64,000 nt of DNA from Borrelia miyamotoi (lineage in GTDB: Bacteria > Spirochaetota > Spirochaetia > Borreliales > Borreliaceae), in contig NZ_AP024371.1 in the NCBI RefSeq assembly GCF_019668505.1, positions 744,001 to 808,000 of the forward strand, read 5' to 3'. Below, one piece after another: positions 18,996 to 27,783 of the stretch (position 1 is its first letter; each line of letters opens with the position of its first letter). The notes below the pieces were generated by a model. That model ran no database searches. It saw only the letters and a list, made by a program, of their open reading frames with translations, and was not told the origin of the DNA. The translations under genes were made by a program, and so were the position numbers.

Positions 18996-20327
18996 TTATT
19001 TTGCTGCATTACCTGCAACATTTAATGCATCCCAAGTTTTTGAGAATGGTGGAGAATATGAAAAATCCATCATTCCAAGTTCCTTTGTTGTAAGTCTTGA
19101 ATAAATTGCTAAAGATAGTGCATGCATTCTTATTGCAGCTCCATTTTTTCCAATTATTTGTGCTCCAATGATTTCTTTTGTTTTTTCATTGTATATTAAT
19201 TTAATATACAAATCTTCTTGATTTGGATAATAATTTGTATGGTTTTTATCCTTTATAAATACTGTTTGATATTTAATTCCAAGCTTTAAAGCGGCTTTTT
19301 CTGTAAGACCAGTTCTGGCTGCTTCAAGAGATAAGACTTTAATTGATGCAGATCCTAATGTCCCTTTAAAAGAAACACGTCTTCCTGCTAAATTTTCTCC
19401 GATTACCTTTCCTAATTTATTAGCTGTTGTTGCAAGAGGTATATAATCATTTTTTTTACTTACAATATTATAGATTGTAGCACAATCCCCTGCAGCAAAG
19501 ATATTTTTTACACTGGTTTCACCATATTCATTGACAATTATTGCACCATTTGGTAGTGTTTCAAGTTGACCTTCTAAGAATTCAGTAGCAGGTCTTACTC
19601 CTGTAGAAAGAATTATAAGATCTGCTTTATATTCAGCTTTATTTGTAATGATCCCTTTAACCTTTTCTTTACCTATTAAGCTTTTTGCAAATTCATTTGT
19701 ATGGATTAAAACATTATTGCTTTTTAGTTCTTCTTCCATTATGTTAGTAATTTCTTTATCAAATGATTCAATTAGTATTCGCTTATCTAGTTGAATTATT
19801 CTTACGTTTTTTCCTAGGGCTTTAGCAGCTTCTACCATTTCAATTCCAATATATCCAGCTCCGATTATTACTATATCATTGATGGTTTTTTTTTCAAAAA
19901 GCGCTCTTAGTTCCTTTCCGTCTTGCATGTTTTTTACTGTATAAAAATTATTTAGTTGAATATTGCTAATTGGAGGAATTATAGGATTTGCTCCTGTTGC
20001 AATTACTAATTTATCATAAGTGTCATTGAATATCTGTTTTGTTTTAAGATTCTTTATTTTAATAGTATTGTTTTTTGTATCTACTTTAATAACTTCATGT
20101 TCAGTGAATACTGATATTCCATTTTGTGCAAATTCATAGGATGTTCTTGCTATCATATTGTTTGGTTCATCGAAGAAACCTCCAATAAAATATGGGAGTC
20201 CACAAGTTCCAAAAGATGTAATGTTTGTTTTTTCGTAAATAGTAATGCTTAATTCTTTATTTGTTCGCTTTGCTTTTGCAGCAGCACTGGTTCCTGCAGC
20301 CGTGCCTCCAATAATTATTATTTTCAT
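18996..20327 (-). CDS. cdr: Coenzyme A disulfide reductase (FAD, NAD(P)H-dependent)
   Basis: This flavoprotein reduces CoA disulfide, giving the cell a CoA-based thiol redox system in place of glutathione. The 443-residue protein has an N-terminal FAD-binding motif (IIGGTAAGTSAAAKAKR, about 4-20) and a single active-site cysteine in SFGTCGLPYF (about residue 43), as in CoADR. A second nucleotide-binding motif is GAGYIGIEMVEAAK, and the dimerisation domain is C-terminal. The homologue in Lyme Borrelia (BB0728) has been shown to be a CoADR. It follows the symporter gene by 8 bases. Confidence 0.93.
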   Translation of the reverse strand: MKIIIIGGTAAGTSAAAKAKRTNKELSITIYEKTNITSFGTCGLPYFIGGFFDEPNNMIARTSYEFAQNGISVFTEHEVIKVDTKNNTIKIKNLKTKQIFNDTYDKLVIATGANPIIPPISNIQLNNFYTVKNMQDGKELRALFEKKTINDIVIIGAGYIGIEMVEAAKALGKNVRIIQLDKRILIESFDKEITNIMEEELKSNNVLIHTNEFAKSLIGKEKVKGIITNKAEYKADLIILSTGVRPATEFLEGQLETLPNGAIIVNEYGETSVKNIFAAGDCATIYNIVSKKNDYIPLATTANKLGKVIGENLAGRRVSFKGTLGSASIKVLSLEAARTGLTEKAALKLGIKYQTVFIKDKNHTNYYPNQEDLYIKLIYNEKTKEIIGAQIIGKNGAAIRMHALSLAIYSRLTTKELGMMDFSYSPPFSKTWDALNVAGNAAK

Positions 20328-20335
20328 AGAATCCC

Positions 20336-21724
20336 TTATTGTGCTATTTCATTTTTATTATTATAAATATTTCTGTCTAATTGTTTAAGAGTTTTTGCTG
20401 TTATTACGCCTGCAACCATTGAATCACTGACATTAACAGATGTTCTACCCATGTCAATTAAAGGTTCAATTGATATTAATAGTCCAACAAGCTCAACGGG
20501 CAGGTTCATTGATGAGAGAACTATTAAAGAAGCTATTGTTGCACCTCCTCCAGCTCCAGCAACTCCAAATGAGGTTATTATTATTATTCCTATAAGTTGG
20601 AGGATGAATAGAGGATTTGTTGGATTTATTCCTTGAGTAGGAGCAATCATTATTGCTAGCATGGCAGGATGGAGGGCTGCACAACCATTTTGTCCAATTG
20701 ATGCTCCAAAAGCACTTGATAGATTTGCAATTCCCTCGCTAACTCCTAATTGTTTAGTTTGTACTTCTACATTAACAGGTATTGTTGCTGTGCTAGAACG
20801 AGATATAAATGCAAATGTTAGAACTGGCCATGCTTTTTTAATAAATGTAATTGGATTTAGTCTGTTAAGTGCAATTAATGTCATGTGCATTAAAAGTGTG
20901 ATACCAATAGCAACATAAGAAGCAAACACAAATTTTCCAAGTTTCATGATATTTGAAATATCGCTTGTTGCTGATATTTTTGTGATCATTGCTAATATAG
21001 CATAAGGTGTTGACTTGATAATTAAAATTATCAGTCCTGAAGTTAAATCTTGTACTGTAGATATTATTTTTTTAAAAAATTCTATTGATTCTGGTTTTTT
21101 TTTGGAAACTCTAAGAGCGACGATGCCTACTAAGGCAGCAAATATTACTATCCCGATTGTTGAATTTGGCCTTGTTCCTGCCATATCTGCAAATATATTT
21201 TCAGGGATAAGTTCCGATAATTTTTGTGTAATTGGATTTTGTTGTAGTCTTTCAAGACCTTGATTTAATCTTGTACCTTGCATAATCTCATCTGTTCCAG
21301 ATTGGAGTCCTTCTGCTGTTAACTTAAAGAAGAGAGACGTACAAATACCAATTATTGCAGCAATTCCAGCTGTAAATATGAGTATAAATATTACAGATAA
21401 GCTCATTTTCCAAACGTCTTGGCTATTTGTTAATTTTACTATTGCAGATATTATTGAGACAAGTATGAGTGGTATTACCATCATTTTAATTAATCTTATA
21501 TACCCTATACCTATGATATTAATCCATTTCATAGTTTCTTTTATTATGGTTGGCTTTGATTCATAGAAATATTTCATAGTCAACCCAAAGACTATTCCTA
21601 AGACTAAAGCTATTAATAGTCTTTTTGTAAATGAGATTTGTTTTTTGTATAGGAAGTATAGAAGTCCTATTAGTGTAATCATGATTGTGATATTTAATAG
21701 TATATACATTATTGTTGTATCCAT
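20336..21724 (-). CDS. gltP: Dicarboxylate/amino acid:cation symporter (GltP/DAACS family)
   Basis: A 462-residue polytopic membrane transporter with the glutamate transporter fold. It has the serine-rich re-entrant loop (AFGASIGQNGCAALHPAM region, about 330-350). It also has the C-terminal hairpin and substrate motif around GVAGAGGGATIASLIVLSS and GRTSVNVSDSMVAG (about 385-445). It probably imports glutamate or related acidic or neutral amino acids with sodium or protons. Borrelia cannot make amino acids, so uptake is needed. It is co-oriented with pgi upstream and cdr downstream. The exact substrate is not determined by sequence. Confidence 0.9.
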   Translation of the reverse strand: MDTTIMYILLNITIMITLIGLLYFLYKKQISFTKRLLIALVLGIVFGLTMKYFYESKPTIIKETMKWINIIGIGYIRLIKMMVIPLILVSIISAIVKLTNSQDVWKMSLSVIFILIFTAGIAAIIGICTSLFFKLTAEGLQSGTDEIMQGTRLNQGLERLQQNPITQKLSELIPENIFADMAGTRPNSTIGIVIFAALVGIVALRVSKKKPESIEFFKKIISTVQDLTSGLIILIIKSTPYAILAMITKISATSDISNIMKLGKFVFASYVAIGITLLMHMTLIALNRLNPITFIKKAWPVLTFAFISRSSTATIPVNVEVQTKQLGVSEGIANLSSAFGASIGQNGCAALHPAMLAIMIAPTQGINPTNPLFILQLIGIIIITSFGVAGAGGGATIASLIVLSSMNLPVELVGLLISIEPLIDMGRTSVNVSDSMVAGVITAKTLKQLDRNIYNNKNEIAQ

Positions 21725-21801
21725 TTTTACCTCTTATTCATAAGTTTTATTTTGGCATATATTTTTAATCATATTCTTGTTAAGTTACTTATAAATCAAT
21801 T

Positions 21802-23382
21802 TTATAATTGAAGCAATCTTTCATAAGATTCTATTATTTCATCTTTTGCTTCATTGTTCTTTAGAATTTTCTTTGCAATTGTTTTACCAAGTTGAACGCC
21901 TTCTTGGTCAAATGAATTTATGTTAAGTAAAAATCCTTCAAACATTACCTTGTTTTCATAGTGAGACAGTATTGCGCCCACTGTATAGGGTGTAAGTTCT
22001 TTTGAATATATTAATGCGGAAGGTCTCTCGCCTTCAAAGTTTTTGTTTTTGTTTGTATCTTCTTTGCCATTAGAGAATGCAATTATTTGAGCTATGAGAT
22101 TTGCTTTTAATTTGTTGTTATTTGATATTCTTTCTATAGTTATATCTTTTTTTAGTTGTGATTCACTAAATCCTATTAAATCCATTGGCACTATCTCTGT
22201 TCCTTGATGAAGCATTTGAAAGAATGAGTGTTGAACATCTGTTCCAATCCCCCCCCAAATTATTCTTACTGTTTTATAATTAATTTTTTCTCCAAATCTG
22301 TTTACACTTTTCCCATTGCTTTCCATTTCAAGTTGCTGTAAATGAAGATAAAAATTTTCCATTGCTTTTGAATATGCGATAATACAGTTACTGCTGTAGT
22401 TAAGAATGTTACTTTCATATACACTAATTAGTGCTGCTAGGAGAGGGGCATTTTCCTTTACGTTTTTGTTTAGTGCTTTTTTATCGACTTCATGAGCCCC
22501 TTTTAAGATTTCTTTTGTAGTGTTTTCTGTGAAACAAAGAGTAATTAGGACAAGACCAACAGCTGATGTTGGTGAAAATCTTCCACCAATTGAATCATGC
22601 ATAAAAAAGTATTCAAGATACCCCTTTTCAAGGGCCAGCACACTTCCCTTTGAGGTGATGATTATGATTTGCTTTTTATATTCGTTGATACCATTATCTT
22701 CTAATTTTTTAATTAAGAATTGCATGTTAGATTCTGTCTCTAGAGTGTTCCCGCTTTTTGATACTATAATAAACAATGTTTCCTGAAGATTTATTGCATT
22801 TAAGATTTCTTCTGCTTCATCTGGGTCAACATTTGAAATGAAATATGCTTTCATTAGATGTAAATTTTTCTTATTTGCATAATTTTTGATTGTAGTATAT
22901 AGTGCTTTGGGACCAAGACTCGAACCACCAATTCCAATTTGTACCACATTTTTGAAGATTTTTCCACTTATACTCTTAATAGAACCGTTTTGAACTTGTT
23001 TTGCAAATTTAAAAATTCTTTCAAGTTCGCTCTGAAAAAATTTTCTCATATTTTCATTATTTTCTATGACTTCTGTTCCAAGTTGACCTCTTGTCAAATG
23101 GTGTAGAACTTTTCTATTTTCGCTGATGTTAATGTTATTTCCATTAATTATTTCTTTATATTTTTCTATTAGATTTGCTTCGTCACTTAAATTTTGAAAT
23201 ATTTTTAGATGGTTCTCATTAATTTGTTTTGTAGCATAATTATAATGTACTTTATGTCCTTCTATTTTAATATCATATTCTTTTATTCTATTTCCCTTTA
23301 AAGCTTTTTTTAGTTCTTCTGGATTGGTTTGTCTTAATTCTTGAAAACTTTTGAGCTTATTAAGATCTTTGTATTTAAGCAT
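21802..23382 (-). CDS. pgi: Glucose-6-phosphate isomerase
   Basis: Interconverts glucose-6-phosphate and fructose-6-phosphate in glycolysis. The 526-residue protein contains the PGI motifs VVQIGIGGSSLGPKAL (about 148-163), FIIVSKSGNTLETESN (about 208-223), GGRFSPTSAVGL (about 268-279), WGGIGTDVQHSFFQMLHQG (about 375-393) and the C-terminal SFDQEGVQLGK. All catalytic regions are present and the length is within the normal range. It lies upstream of gltP on the minus strand (77-base gap) and downstream of the ParB-domain gene. Confidence 0.96.
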   Translation of the reverse strand: MLKYKDLNKLKSFQELRQTNPEELKKALKGNRIKEYDIKIEGHKVHYNYATKQINENHLKIFQNLSDEANLIEKYKEIINGNNINISENRKVLHHLTRGQLGTEVIENNENMRKFFQSELERIFKFAKQVQNGSIKSISGKIFKNVVQIGIGGSSLGPKALYTTIKNYANKKNLHLMKAYFISNVDPDEAEEILNAINLQETLFIIVSKSGNTLETESNMQFLIKKLEDNGINEYKKQIIIITSKGSVLALEKGYLEYFFMHDSIGGRFSPTSAVGLVLITLCFTENTTKEILKGAHEVDKKALNKNVKENAPLLAALISVYESNILNYSSNCIIAYSKAMENFYLHLQQLEMESNGKSVNRFGEKINYKTVRIIWGGIGTDVQHSFFQMLHQGTEIVPMDLIGFSESQLKKDITIERISNNNKLKANLIAQIIAFSNGKEDTNKNKNFEGERPSALIYSKELTPYTVGAILSHYENKVMFEGFLLNINSFDQEGVQLGKTIAKKILKNNEAKDEIIESYERLLQL

Positions 23383-23410
23383 AAAGAATCCTCCAATAAT
23401 TTTTCCATAT

Positions 23411-23800
23411 TCATAATTTTATTTTAAAGATTTTTTTTATTTTAAGTATAATAAATTTTAAAAATCTTATTATACTGTTTCTCGAATAATTTTTTAATTG
23501 ATTTTCTCCTGCCTCTGATTCACTTTTTGTGAATGATTTTCTAATATTATTTTCATCAAGTTCAATTTCAAGTAAAGTTTTTTTATTTTCTATGGGGATT
23601 ACTTTGACTTCGACTTCCTTGTATCCAAGTTCTTTTAAGACCTGATATCTTCTGAAGCCTGCTATTAGATTTTTGTTTTTGTCTATTATTATTGGATAAA
23701 TTAAGCCATGCTTTTTGATGCTCTCTTTAAGAGTTGTAGTATCTCCTATATTTTGTCTGATTCGTCTTTTAATCCTTATTTGTTCTAAATCTATTAACAT
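23411..23800 (-). CDS. Small ParB/Spo0J N-terminal-domain protein
   Basis: The product has the ParB-like nuclease/CTPase fold core: an N-terminal VxxIxxxxxQxR-like run (DLEQIRIKRRIRQN), then LKESIKKHGLIYPIIID, LIAGFRRYQVLKELGY and VEVKVI, and an ENNIRK motif. It is about 129 residues and ends soon after this domain in a lysine-rich hydrophobic tail (residues FLKFIILKIKKIFKIKL). It has no helix-turn-helix or dimerisation region of a full partition ParB. I choose the ATG at 23800, four bases after the PBP1A stop, over an ATG at 23830 inside PBP1A. It may be a ParB-fold regulator and not the chromosome partition protein. Confidence 0.78.
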   Translation of the reverse strand: MLIDLEQIRIKRRIRQNIGDTTTLKESIKKHGLIYPIIIDKNKNLIAGFRRYQVLKELGYKEVEVKVIPIENKKTLLEIELDENNIRKSFTKSESEAGENQLKNYSRNSIIRFLKFIILKIKKIFKIKL

Positions 23801-23804
23801 TTTA

Positions 23805-26519
23805 TTAATCCAATTGAATATTTTCCCCATTTACATCTTTATGTTCATTTTCATTAGTGGGAGAGTTTTTTTTAATTTTTGTGTTATCTTCAGATTCCTT
23901 TTCTTTAATTTCTGTATAACTTTTTTTATCTATTTTTGTGTCATTAATATTATTATTATCTGTCATTGTGTTTGGAGTGTCATGATTTAGATTTCCTTTA
24001 TTGTACTCATTTTTTGCACTGTTATTTTTGAATTCATCGACCTCATTTTCAGGTTCTATTTTGTTTTTTATTTCATTTAATTTGTCAAAATCATCCATGA
24101 GATATTCAAATTCGTTAGTTTCAATATTTAGCTCATCATTATCATTGATTTTATCTATTCCATAAATATTAAATTCCATTTTATTTAAAAATTCAGATTT
24201 ATTTTCATAGTATTTTGATTTTTCAAATGGCTGAGTTCCTGGGATGAATATTTCGTTTATTGTTGTTTCGTTTGGTACTCCTTCTGGTAGTAGTCCTGTT
24301 TCTGATTGTATTGTCACATTGACTATTCCTTTGGGTCTTATAAAGACTTTTTTAGGTAAATTTTTATGGTATTCTGCCATAAATTTGCCCCATATAGGAC
24401 CGGCAATACTTGTTCCCGTTCCAGCTATTCCTAGCGAGTATCCCTTTTTGTCAAAGCCAACCCAAACAGCTGTTGTTATGTAGGGTGAGTATCCTATTGT
24501 CCATCCGTCAGACCAGTTTTGAGTGGTTCCTGATTTTCCTGCAATATCAGATTTGAAGTCTTTAAGGTTTGTATATCTTTGATTTGCTAAAGTTCCATAT
24601 TGGATTGTTGATTTCATCATGTCTGTCATGATATATGCAGTTTGAGGAGATACTATTTGTGCATTAGAGCCTTTATTTTTGATTTCCGTTAATATTGCAG
24701 ATTCTACATTAGTTATTACTTTCCCGTTCCTGTCTTCAATATATTTTATTCCGTATGGTTCTACTTCTTTGCCATTATTTCCTAAAATTGCGAATGCTCT
24801 TGCCATTTGTATTGGCGATGTTGATATTATCCCAAGTGCAAGAGGATATACCTTAGGGAAGGTTTTGTTTATTTCATTTTGATCTTTTATTCCTAATAAT
24901 TTAGCAGAATATTTAATTGCGTTTTCAAATCCTAATTTATCTAATATTCTAAGAGCTGGTATATTTAGGGATAAGGCTAGTACTTTACGCGTTAATACAT
25001 TTCCTCTCCATCTTCCTCCATAGTTTTCAGGTGCATAAATCTCTCCTTCTTGATTTAAAAAGGCCACTGGAGAATCTGAAAACATTGTTGCAGCTGTGAT
25101 TTTTTTCAGGTCAATTGCAGCTGAAAAGTATAAGGCTTTAAATGAACTGCCGGGTTGTATTTTTGCTTGGGTTGCTCTATTAAATTCGCTTCCCTTTCTG
25201 TATCCACTTCCTCCAACCATTGCTTTTATTGCCCCTGTTGTAGTGTCTATTGCTATGAATGCACCTTCTGGTTGTACGGTTAAATTTGGATTTGTTTTAT
25301 TGTTCATTGTGTGTTCTTTTGTTGCTTTGTCTATTTTATCAATTCCTAATATTGCTGCAAAACTTGCAATTAAATCAATGTTATCTTCATAAAATTTTTT
25401 TGTTCGTAGTTTTTTATATTGTTTGCCGTTAACTCTTGTGTTTCTTATACCAAGCAAATCGGATATTGTATCAATTACAGGAACTATTTCTGAATTAATT
25501 ACTAATGTTTCAGATAATTTAGTAGAGTTATACATTTTTCTCGTTTTTGTAATCATTTCTTGTGTAACTTCATCTGCATATTTTTGTGCATCAAGGTCAA
25601 GTGTTGTGTATATTGAGTATCCGTCTTTGTATATGTTTGCTCCTGCTGGAAGATGTTTAACTATTCTTTGTCTTATGTATTCTGAGAAATAAGGTGCATG
25701 ATCTTCTTTATCAGAAATAGCCGATGTGTCTGCCATACGAGTCCAATCGTAGTTTTGCCAGTACTGGTTAAACTCTATCTCAGCTAGTTCAGGACTTATT
25801 ATTCCATTGGATACTACTTGATTTAATACCGTCCTTTGTATTTTTTTAGCAAATTCTGGATTGTAAAATGGCGAATAGAGTTTTGCATTTGGCAGCTGTA
25901 TGATCATTAAAACAGCTTCTGCAGTGTTAATATTTTTAACGCTTTTGTTGAAAAAGAATTTTGAGGCTGCTACTACTCCATAATTTCCATTCCCAAAATA
26001 GACTTTATTTAGATATTTCTCAAGTATTTCATATTTTGATAATTTCTTTTCAAGTTGGATTGCCCACCAAATTTCATTTAGTTTTCTTAATATCGATCGT
26101 CTTTCTTGATTGGTATAAAGAAGTTTTGCTAATTGTTGTGTTAAAGTGCTTCCTCCTGAAAAATATCTTCCAAGAGCAATGTTAAGAGCAGCTCTGAGGA
26201 TTCCCATGAATGAGAAACCCCTGTGAAAGTAAAAACTAAGATCTTCGCGTATTAAGAGAGTGTTTATTAAGTTATCAGGCATTTCTCTTAAAGATAGCAG
26301 CTCTCTATTCTCATCAGATATAAATTGTGTTATGACCTTTCCATTGGTGTCAAAAAGCTTTGATGGTATAGCTGGGTTTATGTCACCAAATTTTTTGTCT
26401 CTTTGGATGTTTATAGTTTCAACTATTGCAATTGAGAGTAAAATAATAGCAGAGCTAATAGCAAAATACGTTAAATAAATGAGTATGTTATCCTTTTTAC
26501 TAAAGATAAGGTTTTTCAA
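23805..26519 (-). CDS. mrcA: Bifunctional class A penicillin-binding protein 1A
   Basis: The enzyme polymerises and crosslinks peptidoglycan. The start is taken as TTG at 26519 because a GGAAGGA sequence lies 6 bases upstream; an in-frame TTG at 26534 would have that sequence inside its own codons. The 904-residue protein has a membrane anchor (about 12-36) and a glycosyltransferase domain with REDLSFYFHRG and GGSTLTQQLAKLL. The transpeptidase domain has S458-S-F-K (SxxK), SLN and KSGTTQ. The last 140 residues are a low-complexity Asn/Glu/Lys/Asp tail unlike typical PBP1A ends. The 3' end abuts the ParB-domain gene. Confidence 0.94.
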   Translation of the reverse strand: MKNLIFSKKDNILIYLTYFAISSAIILLSIAIVETINIQRDKKFGDINPAIPSKLFDTNGKVITQFISDENRELLSLREMPDNLINTLLIREDLSFYFHRGFSFMGILRAALNIALGRYFSGGSTLTQQLAKLLYTNQERRSILRKLNEIWWAIQLEKKLSKYEILEKYLNKVYFGNGNYGVVAASKFFFNKSVKNINTAEAVLMIIQLPNAKLYSPFYNPEFAKKIQRTVLNQVVSNGIISPELAEIEFNQYWQNYDWTRMADTSAISDKEDHAPYFSEYIRQRIVKHLPAGANIYKDGYSIYTTLDLDAQKYADEVTQEMITKTRKMYNSTKLSETLVINSEIVPVIDTISDLLGIRNTRVNGKQYKKLRTKKFYEDNIDLIASFAAILGIDKIDKATKEHTMNNKTNPNLTVQPEGAFIAIDTTTGAIKAMVGGSGYRKGSEFNRATQAKIQPGSSFKALYFSAAIDLKKITAATMFSDSPVAFLNQEGEIYAPENYGGRWRGNVLTRKVLALSLNIPALRILDKLGFENAIKYSAKLLGIKDQNEINKTFPKVYPLALGIISTSPIQMARAFAILGNNGKEVEPYGIKYIEDRNGKVITNVESAILTEIKNKGSNAQIVSPQTAYIMTDMMKSTIQYGTLANQRYTNLKDFKSDIAGKSGTTQNWSDGWTIGYSPYITTAVWVGFDKKGYSLGIAGTGTSIAGPIWGKFMAEYHKNLPKKVFIRPKGIVNVTIQSETGLLPEGVPNETTINEIFIPGTQPFEKSKYYENKSEFLNKMEFNIYGIDKINDNDELNIETNEFEYLMDDFDKLNEIKNKIEPENEVDEFKNNSAKNEYNKGNLNHDTPNTMTDNNNINDTKIDKKSYTEIKEKESEDNTKIKKNSPTNENEHKDVNGENIQLD

Positions 26520-26680
26520 ATTATATCCTTCCAAGTAATTATACTATAAAGGTGATAGAATTGATATTTTTATTTAGTTTTTATTAAAAAAAGTATTGTT
26601 ATAATTTCTTTTTATGTTTATTAATGAAGATTTATAATTCAGATTTATAAAGAATGCAATATGGGTTAAATACTTGCTTC

Positions 26681-26702
26681 TCTATATATGTTCTATATAT
26701 GT
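26681..26702. repeat. Tandem 11-bp repeat (TCTATATATGT x2) upstream of plzA
   Basis: Two perfect adjacent copies, 26681-26691 and 26692-26702, in the plzA upstream region. The period is about one helical turn. Confidence 0.85.
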
Positions 26703-26749
26703 TTGAGTGAAAATTACATGTAGTTAGGTGATTTAAGTAAGGACTTCTC

Positions 26750-26771
26750 TTTTGTTAAGATTTTGTTAAGA
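26750..26771. repeat. Tandem 11-bp repeat (TTTTGTTAAGA x2) upstream of plzA
   Basis: Two perfect adjacent copies, 26750-26760 and 26761-26771, followed by a partial third (TTTTA). They start 69 bases after the other 11-bp tandem repeat. Confidence 0.85.
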
Positions 26772-26990
26772 TTTTATTTATTCAATTGGTTTGATATTTT
26801 GTTTTTCTTTGGGTGTAAATTTCATTTTTGTGTATCTATGTTGAATAAATTGAGAACTATTGGTTGTATCTAATATTTTGGGATAGAATTATTTAAGGTG
26901 TATGCATAAATTAAGATTTTTGAGTTTTATTGCTTTAAAGTTCCTGAATATCGGTTTTAACATGTTTGTTAGATTTCAAAGGAGAGGTTT

Positions 26991-27776
26991 ATGTTTTTGT
27001 CTAAAAAAATAAAAAATTATGAAACTAAATATAAGGGCAAAGAGATTAATATGAGCACTGAAATCAACAGTTTTCTTAATATTAGAAATGCTGTTGAAAT
27101 GAGAGTTGGTACTTATTTAGCATGTGGTGTAATTTATTCTATTTCTATGAATGCTATTAAGCTTATTTTGCAGGAAGATGAAGTTTTACCTATTTTAGCA
27201 AAAAATGGAAATTCAGGAAATATTCACTTTAAGAGTTTTGACAATGTTGGAGATGGTTCTTTATTTATTCCCTCTTTAGTTGTTAAGTTAGTAAATACAT
27301 CTTCTTATTTTGTTCAAGATAAAGAATATAACTTACTGACTCTAGATTTTATATCTCCTATGCCAGGAGAGTTTGCTGTTAAGATTGGCAAACTTCTTGA
27401 TTTGAAGCTTGGGCAAAATCAAAGAATTCATGAGCGTATTATTATTAATAAAGATTCTCTTAGAAAGCTTAATCTTATATCTGATAAAGCTTTTATTGAA
27501 ATTAATGGCACTAAGCATAAATGTTTGATTAAAGACATATCTTATGGAGGTGCACTTTTAATATCTTGTTTTGATTATGAGGGAATGGATGAAAGTAATA
27601 CTGATTTGACTTTAAATTTTGATATTGCAGGTAAAGAAGTGTCCATTGTGGGCAAAGCCAGGAATTTAAGTGTTATTCAGACTCCTAATGGTAAAGTTTT
27701 GGCTTTAGGTATTGCATTTTGTGAGGATAAGATTCCACTTGACTATACTATGTTAATTCATGATTACTTTAATTAG
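26991..27776 (+). CDS. plzA: Cyclic di-GMP receptor PlzA (PilZ domain)
   Basis: PlzA is the borrelial c-di-GMP effector that affects motility, tick-phase gene expression and virulence. The 261-residue protein equals the known length of the Lyme-group protein BB0733. The PilZ ligand motifs are R145-I-H-E-R149 (RxxxR) and D182-I-S184-Y-G-G187 (DxSxxG), all intact. The N-terminal 140 residues form the PilZN-like domain. A GGAGAG ribosome-binding site supports the ATG at 26991. A TPR gene follows after 7 bases and may be co-transcribed. Confidence 0.95.
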   Translation: MFLSKKIKNYETKYKGKEINMSTEINSFLNIRNAVEMRVGTYLACGVIYSISMNAIKLILQEDEVLPILAKNGNSGNIHFKSFDNVGDGSLFIPSLVVKLVNTSSYFVQDKEYNLLTLDFISPMPGEFAVKIGKLLDLKLGQNQRIHERIIINKDSLRKLNLISDKAFIEINGTKHKCLIKDISYGGALLISCFDYEGMDESNTDLTLNFDIAGKEVSIVGKARNLSVIQTPNGKVLALGIAFCEDKIPLDYTMLIHDYFN

Positions 27777-27783
27777 ATAATTT

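Larger units (their letters stand above)
26520..26990. other. Intergenic region between divergent PBP1A and plzA genes
   Basis: About 470 bases without a credible protein gene. It is very AT-rich and must hold the promoters for both divergent genes, though no textbook -35/-10 pair stands out. It contains two separate tandem duplications of 11 bases, described separately. The plzA end has a good ribosome-binding site (GGAGAG, about 7 bases before the ATG). Confidence 0.7.

Noticed and set aside
18966..19012. Hairpin between pfk and cdr
   Set aside because: Only about 7 bp of A/T pairs with a long loop; not distinguishable from background in this AT-rich sequence.
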